Of a DNA stretch of 64,000 nucleotides, positions 26,408 to 36,089 are shown piece after piece; positions within the stretch are counted from its first letter, which is position 1, and each line of letters begins with the position of its first letter. Origin of the DNA: Pedobacter sp. PLR (GTDB lineage: Bacteria > Bacteroidota > Bacteroidia > Sphingobacteriales > Sphingobacteriaceae); the NCBI RefSeq assembly GCF_026239675.1, contig NZ_JAPIVQ010000009.1:1-64000 (forward strand), in the 5' to 3' direction. The notes beneath the pieces are model-generated. The model was not told the origin of the DNA and searched no databases. It saw nothing but the letters and a program-made list of their open reading frames with translations. The position numbers and the translations under genes are program-made.

Positions 26408-29014
26408 ATGGCAGAAGATTTAGAAAATCAAGAAAACGACAAAATAATAAAAATCAATATTGACGAGCAGATGAAATCCGCTTACATCGATTATTCGATG
26501 TCGGTTATTGTATCAAGGGCTTTACCTGATGTTCGTGATGGATTAAAACCAGTTCACCGCCGTGTTTTATACGGTATGTTGGATCTGGGACTTGCAAACA
26601 ACAAACCTTATAAAAAATCTGCCCGTATTGTTGGGGAGGTGTTAGGTAAGTATCACCCACATGGTGATTCTTCTGTTTACAACACCATGGTTAGGATGGC
26701 TCAGGAATGGAGCTTAAGGTACCTAATGGTGGAAGGTCAGGGTAACTTTGGATCTATTGATGGTGACTCTCCGGCAGCAATGCGTTATACGGAAGCACGT
26801 TTCCAGAAGATCGCAGAAGATATGCTTGCTGATATCAACAAAGATACGGTAGATTTCCAGTTTAACTTTGATGATTCCCTGCAGGAACCAACGGTTCTTC
26901 CAGCTAAAGTTCCAAACTTACTAATCAATGGTTCTTCCGGTATTGCGGTTGGTATGGCGACTAATATGCCGCCACACAACATTACTGAGGTCATCAATGG
27001 AACCATTGCCTATATCGAAAATAATGAAATCACTATACCTGAGTTAATGAAGCATATAAAGGCCCCTGATTTTCCTACAGGAGCAATTATTTACGGATAC
27101 ACAGGTGTTCAGGAAGCGTTCGAAACTGGTAGAGGCCGTATTGTAATGCGCGCTAAAGCGGAGATCGAAACGAATAAAGATCGTGAAACGATTATTGTTA
27201 CAGAAATCCCTTATCAGGTAAATAAAGCGATGATGATTGAGCGTACCGCTGAACTGGTAGGTGAGAAAAAAATCGAAGGTATTTCAAACATTAAAGATGA
27301 ATCTAACAAGGATGGTATCCGTATCGTTTATGAAATTAAACGTGATGCGAATGCTGCAATTGTTTTAAATAACTTATTCAAACAGACTGCTTTACAGACT
27401 TCATTTAGTGTAAACAATATTGCGCTTGTGAATGGCAGACCGCAGATGTTGAACGTGAAAGATCTGATTCGTCATTTTGTTGACCACAGACATAATGTGG
27501 TGGTTAGAAGAACGAAATTTGAATTGGCAGAAGCTAAGAAAAGAGCGCATATTCTGGAAGGTTTATTAATTGCTTTAGATCATATTGAAGAAGTAATTAA
27601 ATTAATTCGTGGTTCTGACACTCCTGAAGAAGCGAGACTTGGGTTAATGGAAAAATTTGGTTTGAGTGATATTCAAGCCAGAGCAATTCTTGACATGACC
27701 TTACGTAGGTTAACAGGTCTGGAACGCGATAAAATCAAAGAAGAATTCGATGAATTAATGAAAACTATTGACTACTTACAATCTATTCTGGATTCAGAAG
27801 ATTTACGTATGCAAATCATTAAGGATGAGTTGACTGAAATGATGGAAAAATACGGTGATGAGCGTAGAACTCAGATCGTACATTCTGCGGAAGACATGAG
27901 CATGGAAGATTTCATCGAAGATGAAGACGTAGTGATCACGATTTCACATGAAGGTTATATCAAACGTACCCCTGCAACTGAATACCGTACTCAAGGTAGA
28001 GGTGGTAAAGGTTCTAAAGGTAGTGATTCAAGAAATGAAGATTTCATTGAGCATTTATTGGTGGCTTCAAACCACAATTATATGTTGTTCTTTACTGAAT
28101 CAGGACGTTGTTTCTGGTTAAGAGTTTATGAAATTCCTGAGGGATCGAGACTAAGTAAAGGTAGAGCGATTCAGAACATCATCAATATTCCTAAAGAGGA
28201 AAAAATTAAAGCATACATCAAGGTAAAGAATTTGAAGGACCAGGAGTATCTGGAAAACAATTACATTATCATGTGTACTAAAAAAGGAACGATTAAGAAA
28301 ACCTCTTTAGAAGCTTATTCAAGACCACGTGTAAATGGTATCAATGCGATTAACATTAATGAAGGTGATCAACTTTTAGAAGCAAGTTTAACTACAGGAA
28401 AAAGCGAAATTGTAATGGCTTTACGTTCTGGAAGAGCAATTCGTTTCAACGAGGAGAAAGTTAGACCAATGGGTAGAACTGCAACCGGAGTAAGAGGGGT
28501 GACACTTGCACATGACCAGGATGAGGTTGTTGGCATGATTGCTGTGGATGATCCGGGTGTAACTATTTTGGTAGTTTCTGAAAAAGGTTACGGTAAACGT
28601 ACTGATATCGAAGATTACCGCGTTACTAACAGAGGTGGTAAAGGTGTTAAAACCATTAGTGTAACGGAAAAAACCGGTGCATTGGTAGCCATTAAAAACG
28701 TAACTGATGCGGATGATTTAATGATCATTAACAAATCAGGTATTGTGATCAGAATCGTTGTCAGCGAACTTAGGGTAATGGGAAGAGCAACTCAGGGTGT
28801 GCGTCTGATCAACCTTAAAGGAAATGATGAAATTGCTTCAGTTGCTAAAATTGAACATGAAGACGAGGAAATCGAAGAAGAAGAAGGTGTAGAAGGTGCT
28901 GTTGTGGTAAATGACGCAATCGTTACTGAAGACGCTGCAGATTCAGATGAAATCATCGAAGCCGAAGAAGAAGAGGCTGAAGATGAAGACAGTGAAGAAG
29001 AAGAAGAAAATTAA
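26408..29014 (+). CDS. gyrA: DNA gyrase subunit A
   Basis: GyrA is the breakage-reunion subunit of gyrase, which introduces negative supercoils. The 868-residue product has the winged-helix/tower domain with the catalytic Tyr127 in RYTEARF and a quinolone-resistance region at residues 81-95. The C-terminal beta-pinwheel has the GyrA box QGRGGKG, which marks it as gyrase rather than topoisomerase IV. A Glu/Asp-rich tail covers the last 40 or so residues. In the quinolone region Ser88 corresponds to E. coli Ser83 and Asn92 to E. coli Asp87. It is followed after 24 nt by a TPR protein gene that may share the transcript. Confidence 0.97.
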   Translation: MAEDLENQENDKIIKINIDEQMKSAYIDYSMSVIVSRALPDVRDGLKPVHRRVLYGMLDLGLANNKPYKKSARIVGEVLGKYHPHGDSSVYNTMVRMAQEWSLRYLMVEGQGNFGSIDGDSPAAMRYTEARFQKIAEDMLADINKDTVDFQFNFDDSLQEPTVLPAKVPNLLINGSSGIAVGMATNMPPHNITEVINGTIAYIENNEITIPELMKHIKAPDFPTGAIIYGYTGVQEAFETGRGRIVMRAKAEIETNKDRETIIVTEIPYQVNKAMMIERTAELVGEKKIEGISNIKDESNKDGIRIVYEIKRDANAAIVLNNLFKQTALQTSFSVNNIALVNGRPQMLNVKDLIRHFVDHRHNVVVRRTKFELAEAKKRAHILEGLLIALDHIEEVIKLIRGSDTPEEARLGLMEKFGLSDIQARAILDMTLRRLTGLERDKIKEEFDELMKTIDYLQSILDSEDLRMQIIKDELTEMMEKYGDERRTQIVHSAEDMSMEDFIEDEDVVITISHEGYIKRTPATEYRTQGRGGKGSKGSDSRNEDFIEHLLVASNHNYMLFFTESGRCFWLRVYEIPEGSRLSKGRAIQNIINIPKEEKIKAYIKVKNLKDQEYLENNYIIMCTKKGTIKKTSLEAYSRPRVNGINAININEGDQLLEASLTTGKSEIVMALRSGRAIRFNEEKVRPMGRTATGVRGVTLAHDQDEVVGMIAVDDPGVTILVVSEKGYGKRTDIEDYRVTNRGGKGVKTISVTEKTGALVAIKNVTDADDLMIINKSGIVIRIVVSELRVMGRATQGVRLINLKGNDEIASVAKIEHEDEEIEEEEGVEGAVVVNDAIVTEDAADSDEIIEAEEEEAEDEDSEEEEEN

Positions 29015-29038
29015 ATTTTTGACCCATAAATTAACAAG

Positions 29039-30124
29039 ATGAAAAAAGTACTTTTTAGTATGTTACTTGTAGGTGCTGCCACCTGTGCAAATGCACAAAA
29101 AAGTGAAGTAAATGAAGCTAAAAAAATCTGGGGAATGTTATTAATTCCTAAGACTGAAACCTTAGCGGAAAGCTTGAAAACACTTAGTGGAGGTTTAGCT
29201 CATACTGATGCCGCAATTGTTCATGAGAAATCTAAAGCAATGCCTGAAGCATGGTCTTACAGAGCTTTATTTGCATCTAGAATTGCATTAGTGGATTCAT
29301 TAGATCTTAACAATGCTAAGGCTAACCAGAAGATTGCCGAAGAAGCTATCGTACAAGCAAAAGCTTTAGATACTAAAGGTGCCGAGAAAGACAATATCCA
29401 GCAAGCAGAAATCAATGTAGATAATGCCATGAGAAATCGTGCTATTTTTGCCTACAACAAAAAAGATTTTGCTGCTGCATTAGCTGCTTTCAATGAGGTA
29501 ACGGCTAAAAATCCAACGGATACTTCTATGTATGTAAACGCAGGTGTTACTGCGAAAGCAATAGAAAACTATCCTGAGGTGGTTAAGAATTTCAAGAAAG
29601 CAATTGATTTAGGTTATAAGGATTCAAAAGTACTTTACTCTGAAATTGTAAATGTTACTTTCGACAAGTTAAAAGACACAGTAGCTGGTTTAGCTTTATT
29701 AAAAGAAGCGGGTACTAAATTCCCTGATGATTCTTATTTCATCGGTCTCGAAACGGATCTTTATATCAAATCTGGTGATATCGCTAAATCTCAGGAGATG
29801 TTGAATAAATTAATTGCTAAAGATCCTAAAAATGCAATCTATCATTATTTATTAGGAGACACTTACTACAAACAAGCTTTAGCATTACAAACGGAAAGAA
29901 ATAAAATCGATCCTAAGAAAACTAAAGAGTTTAATGCGGTTAGTGCTAAGATGATTGCCTTTATTGATCAGTCAACTCCTCACTACAAAGCTGCTTTAGA
30001 ATTAGATCCTAAAAATGAAAATGCTTTAGAGAACCTAAAAATCATTTATTTATTTAAAGATGATAAGGTGAACTATGAGGCAACCAAGAAAAAACTGGAT
30101 GCTTTAAAAGCAACACAACCTTAA
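29039..30124 (+). CDS. Exported tetratricopeptide-repeat protein
   Basis: A 361-residue protein with a signal peptide (about 1-19, cleavage near ANAQ) and several TPR units, for example NKKDFAAALAAFNEVTAKNP, VNAGVTAKAIENYPEVVKNF and YHYLLGDTYYKQALAL. It probably acts in the periplasm as a protein-protein scaffold. The next gene encodes a diverged relative with the same layout, so the pair arose by duplication. The location right after gyrA (24 nt) suggests read-through from the gyrA promoter. Function unknown. Confidence 0.88.
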   Translation: MKKVLFSMLLVGAATCANAQKSEVNEAKKIWGMLLIPKTETLAESLKTLSGGLAHTDAAIVHEKSKAMPEAWSYRALFASRIALVDSLDLNNAKANQKIAEEAIVQAKALDTKGAEKDNIQQAEINVDNAMRNRAIFAYNKKDFAAALAAFNEVTAKNPTDTSMYVNAGVTAKAIENYPEVVKNFKKAIDLGYKDSKVLYSEIVNVTFDKLKDTVAGLALLKEAGTKFPDDSYFIGLETDLYIKSGDIAKSQEMLNKLIAKDPKNAIYHYLLGDTYYKQALALQTERNKIDPKKTKEFNAVSAKMIAFIDQSTPHYKAALELDPKNENALENLKIIYLFKDDKVNYEATKKKLDALKATQP

Positions 30125-30146
30125 TCGGTAAATAATAATTCTAAGT

Positions 30147-30183
30147 AAAAAGGAGGGGTAATTTTTATCCCTCCTTTTTTTTT
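30147..30183 (+). terminator. Rho-independent terminator after the first TPR gene
   Basis: AAAAAGGAGGG and CCCTCCTTTTT pair around an AT-rich loop and run into nine T. Confidence 0.88.
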
Positions 30184-30184
30184 A

Positions 30185-30192
30185 TAAGTTTG
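30185..30192 (+). promoter_or_regulatory. Candidate -7 box of the second TPR gene
   Basis: TAAGTTTG matches TAnnTTTG, just after the terminator and 20 nt before the ATG at 30213. It implies independent expression of the second TPR gene. Confidence 0.42.
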
Positions 30193-30212
30193 TAGTTAGA
30201 ACACACCCTGGT

Positions 30213-31361
30213 ATGAAAAAGATCTATTTATTTAATGCTGCTATCCTTGTTTTATTGAGTGCTAACCATGCTTTTTCGCAAAAAAGCCAACTGCAAATTG
30301 CGAGAAATAGTGTTGGAAAACTTCAAATGGCCATTGCCGGCAAACAGGATGAGAAAAAACAGCTGAGTATACTAGGAGAGGGGATCAAGGCCGCTGAAGC
30401 CGCTCAGAGTGACAAAAAGACAAAAAAATGGCCGGAAACCTGGGCAATCAAAGCTTATTTAAGTGCTTACGTTTCTATTATCGATACCGACGTCAGCAAT
30501 TCTGATCGCTATTACACCTTAGCGGTTGAAGCGATTGATTCTGCAAAAAGATTGGATAAATTCCAGGCAAATACGCAGTTAATCTCGGCCGCAGTATATA
30601 ATGTGAACATAAAAAAACAGGATAAAGGAAATTCTGCTTTTGCCAGCAATGATTTTAGTACGGCTTTTGAACTGTTAAAAGAAGTAAGTGATTTTTTTCC
30701 AAAAGACACAACACTAGCGATTAATACCGCTTTAGCTGCACAGAATTTACAATCCTTAGATAAGGCGTTGGTGTATTATAAACGGGCTAAAGATAATGGA
30801 ATTAAAAATCCTGTCGTATATCAAAAGCTCAGCGGAATTTATTCTTCTAAATTTGAACATGAACAGGCCTTGAAATCGTTGGAGGATGGCTTGAAAATGA
30901 ATCCTTATAATGTATACCTGACCAATGATTATATCAATTTATTATTGGATACTGAAAAGTACGAGGACGCGATCCGTGTGATAGAATCTACTTTAAAGAC
31001 AGAAAGTAAAAACAAGTTGTTGTATTTTCTTTACGGATACCTGCAGCAGAATAAAACAAACAACAGCACAGCGATTTTAGCATACAATAAAGCACTGAGC
31101 ATTGATGAGAATTATTTTGATGCGCTTCATCAACTAGGAATTGCTTATATAAATGCAGCTAATGAATCGCTTAAGCTAAAAAAAGCTGATAACGTACCGT
31201 CATTTTCATCTTACATCAACCGTGCAGAAATTGCTTTGTTGCAAGCTCATGAAATCAATCAGAACGACAAATCTACAGTTCAATTACTGATTGATATTTA
31301 TACCAGAAAAAACAGGCTGGACAAAGTTCAGGAGCTGAAGGGGAAACTGGAAGAGTTTTAA
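30213..31361 (+). CDS. Exported tetratricopeptide-repeat protein (paralogue of the preceding gene)
   Basis: A 382-residue protein with a signal peptide (about 1-22, cleavage near AFSQ) and TPR units across its length (for example LQSLDKALVYYKRAKDNG, KFEHEQALKSLEDGLKMNP and YFDALHQLGIAYINAA). The layout matches the preceding protein: an N-terminal helical block containing a WPETWA/MPEAWS element, then TPRs. It has its own likely promoter after a strong terminator. It probably acts as a periplasmic scaffold; the partner is unknown. Confidence 0.87.
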   Translation: MKKIYLFNAAILVLLSANHAFSQKSQLQIARNSVGKLQMAIAGKQDEKKQLSILGEGIKAAEAAQSDKKTKKWPETWAIKAYLSAYVSIIDTDVSNSDRYYTLAVEAIDSAKRLDKFQANTQLISAAVYNVNIKKQDKGNSAFASNDFSTAFELLKEVSDFFPKDTTLAINTALAAQNLQSLDKALVYYKRAKDNGIKNPVVYQKLSGIYSSKFEHEQALKSLEDGLKMNPYNVYLTNDYINLLLDTEKYEDAIRVIESTLKTESKNKLLYFLYGYLQQNKTNNSTAILAYNKALSIDENYFDALHQLGIAYINAANESLKLKKADNVPSFSSYINRAEIALLQAHEINQNDKSTVQLLIDIYTRKNRLDKVQELKGKLEEF

Positions 31362-31952
31362 ATAGCATCCACAAACATTACTGATATCATTAAATAGCTT
31401 ACCGAGTAGGCTATTGTATAATACTACTTAACATAATATTAATTATAGGACTAGTATTAAAACAAGGTTTTGGGAAGTGTTTTGGCTTTAATCTTACAAT
31501 CAGGTTGTTTGTGATTGAAGGCTGTAATGGCTCTTAAGTTAAACCATACAATGTTAAAACAACTTATTATTAGCCAGAATTGGCTGGATTAATACAATTA
31601 TTCTATAATAATTATCAGTGATAATAGAATCACCATTCCGCTGATTTAAAGCACCTTAAGCCTGAGTCAACCTATACTACACAGGTTAAATCTGCCTCGA
31701 TCCTGACTCAGATTCAATAAATGCTTGTTTTTTTTAGCACCAGCAGACTATTATTGACCTTTTTGGAGTAAGAAAATTCTTTTAATAATCTAAAATAGAG
31801 AAAAACGTTCACATTTCTTGCAGTAAGATTATCAGAATAAAATTATTATTAGATCTGAGGCAATAAATCTTAATACTATGGTATGATTTTGTTATTTTGC
31901 ATAAAGCAGTTGTTAATGGCACAATTGATGATTGTAAATCTATTTTTATGCT
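31362..31952. other. 591-nt AT-rich gap without a recognisable gene
   Basis: I see no open frame with coding character on either strand. It holds an imperfect hairpin or operator at 31600-31630 and presumably the promoter of the FUSC gene; a near-match TATTTTG precedes the gene by about 60 nt. The length is unusual for this compact window. Confidence 0.5.
31600..31630. promoter_or_regulatory. Palindromic element in the gap before the FUSC gene
   Basis: ATTATC-AGT-GATAAT is a perfect palindrome with a 3-nt centre. It is flanked by ATTCT on the left (after a 6-nt insertion) and AGAAT on the right, extending the symmetry. It could be an operator or a weak hairpin. Confidence 0.3.
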
Positions 31953-34115
31953 ATGTTCAATCGTCCAGTCAGAAGTATCCAGGATTTTTTATTAAGCACA
32001 TATTTTGCTGATGGCCTCCGGATTACTTTCGGTGTCCTCTGCCCTTCTCTTATTCTAGCTCAATTTGGCTTGCTTCAGTACGGAATGACCTTATCCTTAG
32101 GCGCTTTGTGTGTCAGTGTAGTTGATTCTCCCGGCCCGATTGTACACCGCAGAAATGCCATGTTGATCACTACCGGTTTGATAACAATCATTTCAATTGT
32201 AGTGGGTTTAACCAATAGCAACGTCTATTTCATTGGTACTCTGCTTTTTGTCTGTTGTTTCATTTTCTCGATGCTTTTTCTTTATGGCTTAAGGTCTGCT
32301 GCCATTGGTACTGCCGCCCTACTCATTATGGTATTAAGCATCGATGATGTCAGGCCATGGAAAGAGGTATTGGTGTTTGCATTACTCATATTTATAGGTA
32401 GTATTTGGTACACTCTGCTGAGCTATTTTGTCTACAGAATAAGGCCATTTCGCCTGGTTCAACAAACTTTAAGTGATTCTATTCATGAAATTTCTGAGTT
32501 TTTAAGGGCTAAAGCGAGATTTTATCATCAAAATACTGATTATGATGAGAACTATGCAAAGCTACTTCAGTTACAGGTTCTTGTTCATGAAAAACAGGAT
32601 GCAGTTCGTGAAGTCTTGTTTAAAACGAGGGAAATTATTAGGGAATCAACCCCGGAAGGACGTTTTCTTTTGCTGGTATTTGTCGACATGGTGGACCTTT
32701 TTGAACAGGTGATGTCTACTTATTATAATTATGAACATCTTCATGATCAATTTGACGAGTCGGGTATTTTAGCACACTATGAATCTGTTATTATAAAGAT
32801 TGCTGATGAGCTGGATGAAATTGCATTTTCCTTAAAAAGTGGTGGCGTTCCTAAGTTTCCAACTTCTTTAATTGAAGATGTAGAGACGCTGAGGAATGAA
32901 ATCACAGCACTCGAAAACAACAATACGGATGGTAAATACAACACTTTAGGAATTATTGCCCTTAAAAATATTGAAGTAAATATTGAGAATATACTCTCCA
33001 GAGTAAAAACGGTTAATGGTTATTTTAATAAAAAAGAAAAGAAGAACCTGAAACCCAGAGAAATTGATGTCGAGCGTTTTATCACCAGACAACCTATTGA
33101 TTTAAAATTGTTATTTGAAAACTTAACTTTTACCTCCTCTACTTTCAGGCACTCTTTGCGCGTGGCAATTGTGATGTTGATTGGATTTGTGGTTGCCAGA
33201 CTGTTGAATTTCTCCCATAGCTACTGGATTTTACTGACCATCCTGGTGATTTCCAAACCCGGTTTCAGCCTCACAAAAAAACGAAACTATGAGCGTTTAA
33301 TTGGTACAGTTATCGGCGCATTTATCGGAATGGGAATATTGGTCTATGTCCATGATAAACACACTTTATTTATCATTCTCCTTTTCTGTATGATTGGCTG
33401 TTATAGCTTTCAGCGTAAAAATTATGTGGTGAGCGTATTATTTATGACCCCCTATATTCTCGTGCTTTTTGATTTCCTCGGTATGGGAGGATTGTCTGTC
33501 GCTCGTGAACGTATTTATGATACACTAATTGGTTCAGGAATCGCCTTGCTGGCAAGCTATTCTTTATTCCCCAATTGGGAGCATCAAAAGCTAAAAGAAG
33601 CAATGTTGGCCACATTAAGGGCAAATATGAACTATTTTGAACAGGTTACTTTTTTATACACTGATGCCACACACAATATGACAAATTATAAGGTGGCGCG
33701 GAAAGAAGTGTATGTAACAACGGCAAATCTTGCCTCTCTCTTTCAGCGTATGTTTTCTGAACCCAAGAGTAAGCAGCTGCGCATGAAAGAGCTTCATCAA
33801 TTTACGGCTTTAAATCATCTTTTATCATCCTATGTAGCAACGCTTTCTTTGTATAATAAAGAACATTCTTTTAAGATTTCGAATTATGACGACCTGAAAC
33901 CTGTCGTAAATAATACCACTTACCTGATGAATTTATCTATTGAGGTATTGAATAACCACAGTACTGCCTTGAGCAATGTACCACTGATCAGGCAGCAGCT
34001 AAAAACCGAAAAACCGAGCCTGGACAGCAATGACGATATTATCCATGAGCAGTTTGACATGATCCAAAAAGTAGCGTATGATATTTTTAAGCTCTGTGAA
34101 AAAATTAAAATCTAA
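31953..34115 (+). CDS. FUSC/YccS-like inner-membrane protein
   Basis: A 720-residue membrane protein with two clusters of about five or six hydrophobic helices (about 15-155 and 395-540), each followed by a long cytoplasmic helical domain. This duplicated layout is that of the FUSC family (fusaric acid resistance, AaeB and YccS-like proteins), which includes aromatic-acid exporters and uncharacterised proteins. No periplasmic adaptor or outer-membrane channel gene is next to it, so drug efflux through a tripartite pump is not supported here. It precedes the Ohr peroxidase gene by 52 nt. Substrate unknown. Confidence 0.85.
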   Translation: MFNRPVRSIQDFLLSTYFADGLRITFGVLCPSLILAQFGLLQYGMTLSLGALCVSVVDSPGPIVHRRNAMLITTGLITIISIVVGLTNSNVYFIGTLLFVCCFIFSMLFLYGLRSAAIGTAALLIMVLSIDDVRPWKEVLVFALLIFIGSIWYTLLSYFVYRIRPFRLVQQTLSDSIHEISEFLRAKARFYHQNTDYDENYAKLLQLQVLVHEKQDAVREVLFKTREIIRESTPEGRFLLLVFVDMVDLFEQVMSTYYNYEHLHDQFDESGILAHYESVIIKIADELDEIAFSLKSGGVPKFPTSLIEDVETLRNEITALENNNTDGKYNTLGIIALKNIEVNIENILSRVKTVNGYFNKKEKKNLKPREIDVERFITRQPIDLKLLFENLTFTSSTFRHSLRVAIVMLIGFVVARLLNFSHSYWILLTILVISKPGFSLTKKRNYERLIGTVIGAFIGMGILVYVHDKHTLFIILLFCMIGCYSFQRKNYVVSVLFMTPYILVLFDFLGMGGLSVARERIYDTLIGSGIALLASYSLFPNWEHQKLKEAMLATLRANMNYFEQVTFLYTDATHNMTNYKVARKEVYVTTANLASLFQRMFSEPKSKQLRMKELHQFTALNHLLSSYVATLSLYNKEHSFKISNYDDLKPVVNNTTYLMNLSIEVLNNHSTALSNVPLIRQQLKTEKPSLDSNDDIIHEQFDMIQKVAYDIFKLCEKIKI

Positions 34116-34167
34116 AACTTTCGCTGGTTTGGAACTGTTGTAGTGGTATTAAAAGTTAATTCAAATT

Positions 34168-34578
34168 ATGGAAAAAATATATACAGCATCCGTTACGGCA
34201 AAAGGTGGCAGAGACGGACATATCAAATCAAGCGATGGAACAATAGAATTTGACTTAAGAAAGCCTAGAGAAATGGGTGGACAAGGTGGAGCAACTAACC
34301 CGGAACAATTGTTTGCAGCAGCCTGGGGCCCTTGTTATCTGGGCGCTTTAGGTGCTGTAGCAGCTCATGATGGTGTGGATGTTTCGGAAGCTACCGTAGA
34401 AGTCCATGTATCTTATAATAAAGATGATAACTCGTCCGTACTGTCGGCAGATCTGGATGTACACATTCCAGGTATCACCATAGACGAAGCGCAAAAATTA
34501 GCTGACAAAGCAAACCGTGCTTGTCCATATTCAAAAGCAACACGAGGAAATATTGAAACCCGCGTAACTGCAATTTAA
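34168..34578 (+). CDS. Organic hydroperoxide resistance protein (Ohr/OsmC family)
   Basis: Ohr is a thiol peroxidase that reduces organic and fatty-acid hydroperoxides. The 136-residue protein has the Ohr blocks GGRDGHIKSSDG (with the catalytic-site Arg15), NPEQLFAAAWGPCYLGAL (peroxidatic Cys56) and ANRACPYSKATRGN (resolving Cys119). The second block differs slightly from the usual form, but both cysteines and the Glu are present. No OhrR repressor gene is adjacent. It ends at a strong terminator. Confidence 0.93.
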   Translation: MEKIYTASVTAKGGRDGHIKSSDGTIEFDLRKPREMGGQGGATNPEQLFAAAWGPCYLGALGAVAAHDGVDVSEATVEVHVSYNKDDNSSVLSADLDVHIPGITIDEAQKLADKANRACPYSKATRGNIETRVTAI

Positions 34579-34588
34579 ATCATATTCA

Positions 34589-34633
34589 AAAATAAAGGGT
34601 TCTGGAATAAGTTTTCAGAACCCTTTATTTTTT
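34589..34633 (+). terminator. Rho-independent terminator of ohr
   Basis: AAAATAAAGGGTTCTG and CAGAACCCTTTATTTT form a perfect 16-bp stem with an 11-nt loop and a T run. Confidence 0.92.
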
Positions 34634-34976
34634 AGAACTTTTTCTGATCATAAAGAAAAGCATCACAAAAATAGAACTACAGCAGTATCTTTTTTTAATC
34701 CGATTCACGCGGAATCTCTTCCCTTTTTCAGGGATTTGTAGTAGTTAAGGTCTTTTTTGGAAACCCAATCCACCTTTAGACCTGGTATTTAAACCATCTG
34801 TTTTTACAGAGATTCACACTCCGCCAAACTAAAAACATCAGGATCTTATAGAAATAATTTTGTAGAGTCAAAAAGTTATCCTACTATTGTCTACTAAATC
34901 GATAGACTTTGTTAATTAATAGAAGCTATAACAATGATAAATTTAAACAAATAACAAATTCCAACGCAGGATACTA
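34634..34976. other. Intergenic region before the TauE-like gene
   Basis: 343 nt without a coding frame. A short inverted repeat, GTCTA ... TAGAC, lies about 70 nt before the gene. I see no known riboswitch. Confidence 0.45.
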
Positions 34977-35918
34977 ATGAGTTTACAAGATAAAGAAATT
35001 ACCTTATCCCTAAAGCAGGGTACTTCGCAAGAAAAGAAATGGAAGCGCATTGCGTATTTATGTCTATTAATTTTAGCTGCCCTGTTTATTGGCTATGCCA
35101 TCGCATCCTACCTAAGTTATGAATCAGTGATCGCTTTTGGAAAAGAGGTTTACTTCCAAATGGATGAGAAATTCCTATGGATGTTAGCAGTTGGCTTTTT
35201 GGCACAAATGGTAGATGGGGCTTTAGGAATGGGCTATGGTGTCGTTTCTACCACTTTATTATTATCCGGGGGTATGAACCCCGCTGTGATTTCCGGTAGT
35301 ATTCATACTGCGGAAATGTTTTCAAGTGGTGCTTCTGGTTTTAGTCACTACCGGTTTGGGAATGTCAATAAAAAGCTTTTTAAAACCCTGCTCATCCCCG
35401 GCGTATTAGGCGCGATTGCAGGGGCGATTTTATTGGGCTATGCAGGAGAAGCTTTTTCAGGATACATCCGACCAGTCATTTCTGTTTATACTTTAGCATT
35501 GGGAATAAAGATATTAACCAACGCATTTAAGGAAAAACCCAAACCTCAGAAAGTAAAACGTGCAGGTTGGCTTGCAGGTGCAGGGGGATTTCTGGATTCT
35601 TTTGGTGGTGGTGGCTGGGGGCCTTTAGTAACCTCTACCCTGATTTCAAAGGGACGTACGCCGAAGTATGTGATTGGGTCTGTCAGCTTAACTGAATTCT
35701 TTGTAACCATGGCCAGTGCGGTAACCTTTTTCTTCATCCTTGGTGTTAGTCATTGGCAATCTATTATTGGATTATTGATTGGTGGTGTAGTAGCGGCACC
35801 AATTGCAGCACGATTGGTAGGAAAGCTTCCCATTAAAAAGATGTTTATTGGGGTGGCGGTAATTGTCATACTTTCAAGTTTGAGAATTATATGGATGGCT
35901 ATCGATAAAGTCGTTTAA
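34977..35918 (+). CDS. TauE/SafE-family sulfite or organosulfur exporter
   Basis: A 313-residue inner-membrane protein with about eight helices. The family repeats are visible: VGFLAQMVDGALGMGYGV in the first half and AGGFLDSFGGGGWGPLVT in the second. TauE/SafE proteins move sulfite, sulfoacetate or related anions; a direct call on the substrate is not possible. It stands alone between two terminators, with signalling genes downstream. It carries a cytoplasmic N-terminal extension of about 20 residues before the first helix. Confidence 0.9.
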   Translation: MSLQDKEITLSLKQGTSQEKKWKRIAYLCLLILAALFIGYAIASYLSYESVIAFGKEVYFQMDEKFLWMLAVGFLAQMVDGALGMGYGVVSTTLLLSGGMNPAVISGSIHTAEMFSSGASGFSHYRFGNVNKKLFKTLLIPGVLGAIAGAILLGYAGEAFSGYIRPVISVYTLALGIKILTNAFKEKPKPQKVKRAGWLAGAGGFLDSFGGGGWGPLVTSTLISKGRTPKYVIGSVSLTEFFVTMASAVTFFFILGVSHWQSIIGLLIGGVVAAPIAARLVGKLPIKKMFIGVAVIVILSSLRIIWMAIDKVV

Positions 35919-35930
35919 AACAGATATTTA

Positions 35931-35975
35931 AAAATAAATTGCTTTTAACCTTTATAATTAAACGCAATTTATTTT
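35931..35975 (+). terminator. Hairpin terminator after the TauE-like gene
   Basis: AAAATAAATTGC and GCAATTTATTTT form a perfect 12-bp stem with a 21-nt loop, followed by ATTTTG. Confidence 0.7.
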
Positions 35976-36068
35976 ATTTTGAAACCAGATTATGTATAGC
36001 ATAATCTGGAATAAAAAACCCATGAGTACTTCATTTTCAAAAGATTAGCTATTTGCAAAATAAAAGAA

Positions 36069-36076
36069 TAGATTTG
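36069..36076 (+). promoter_or_regulatory. Candidate -7 box of the three-kinase operon
   Basis: TAGATTTG matches TAnnTTTG, 13 nt before the first kinase ATG at 36090. No -33 TTTG at the usual distance. Confidence 0.4.
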
Positions 36077-36089
36077 TTCTATTATCAAA

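Noticed and set aside
34634..34976. Riboswitch before the TauE-like gene
   Set aside because: I could not match any known riboswitch core; only a short inverted repeat is present.
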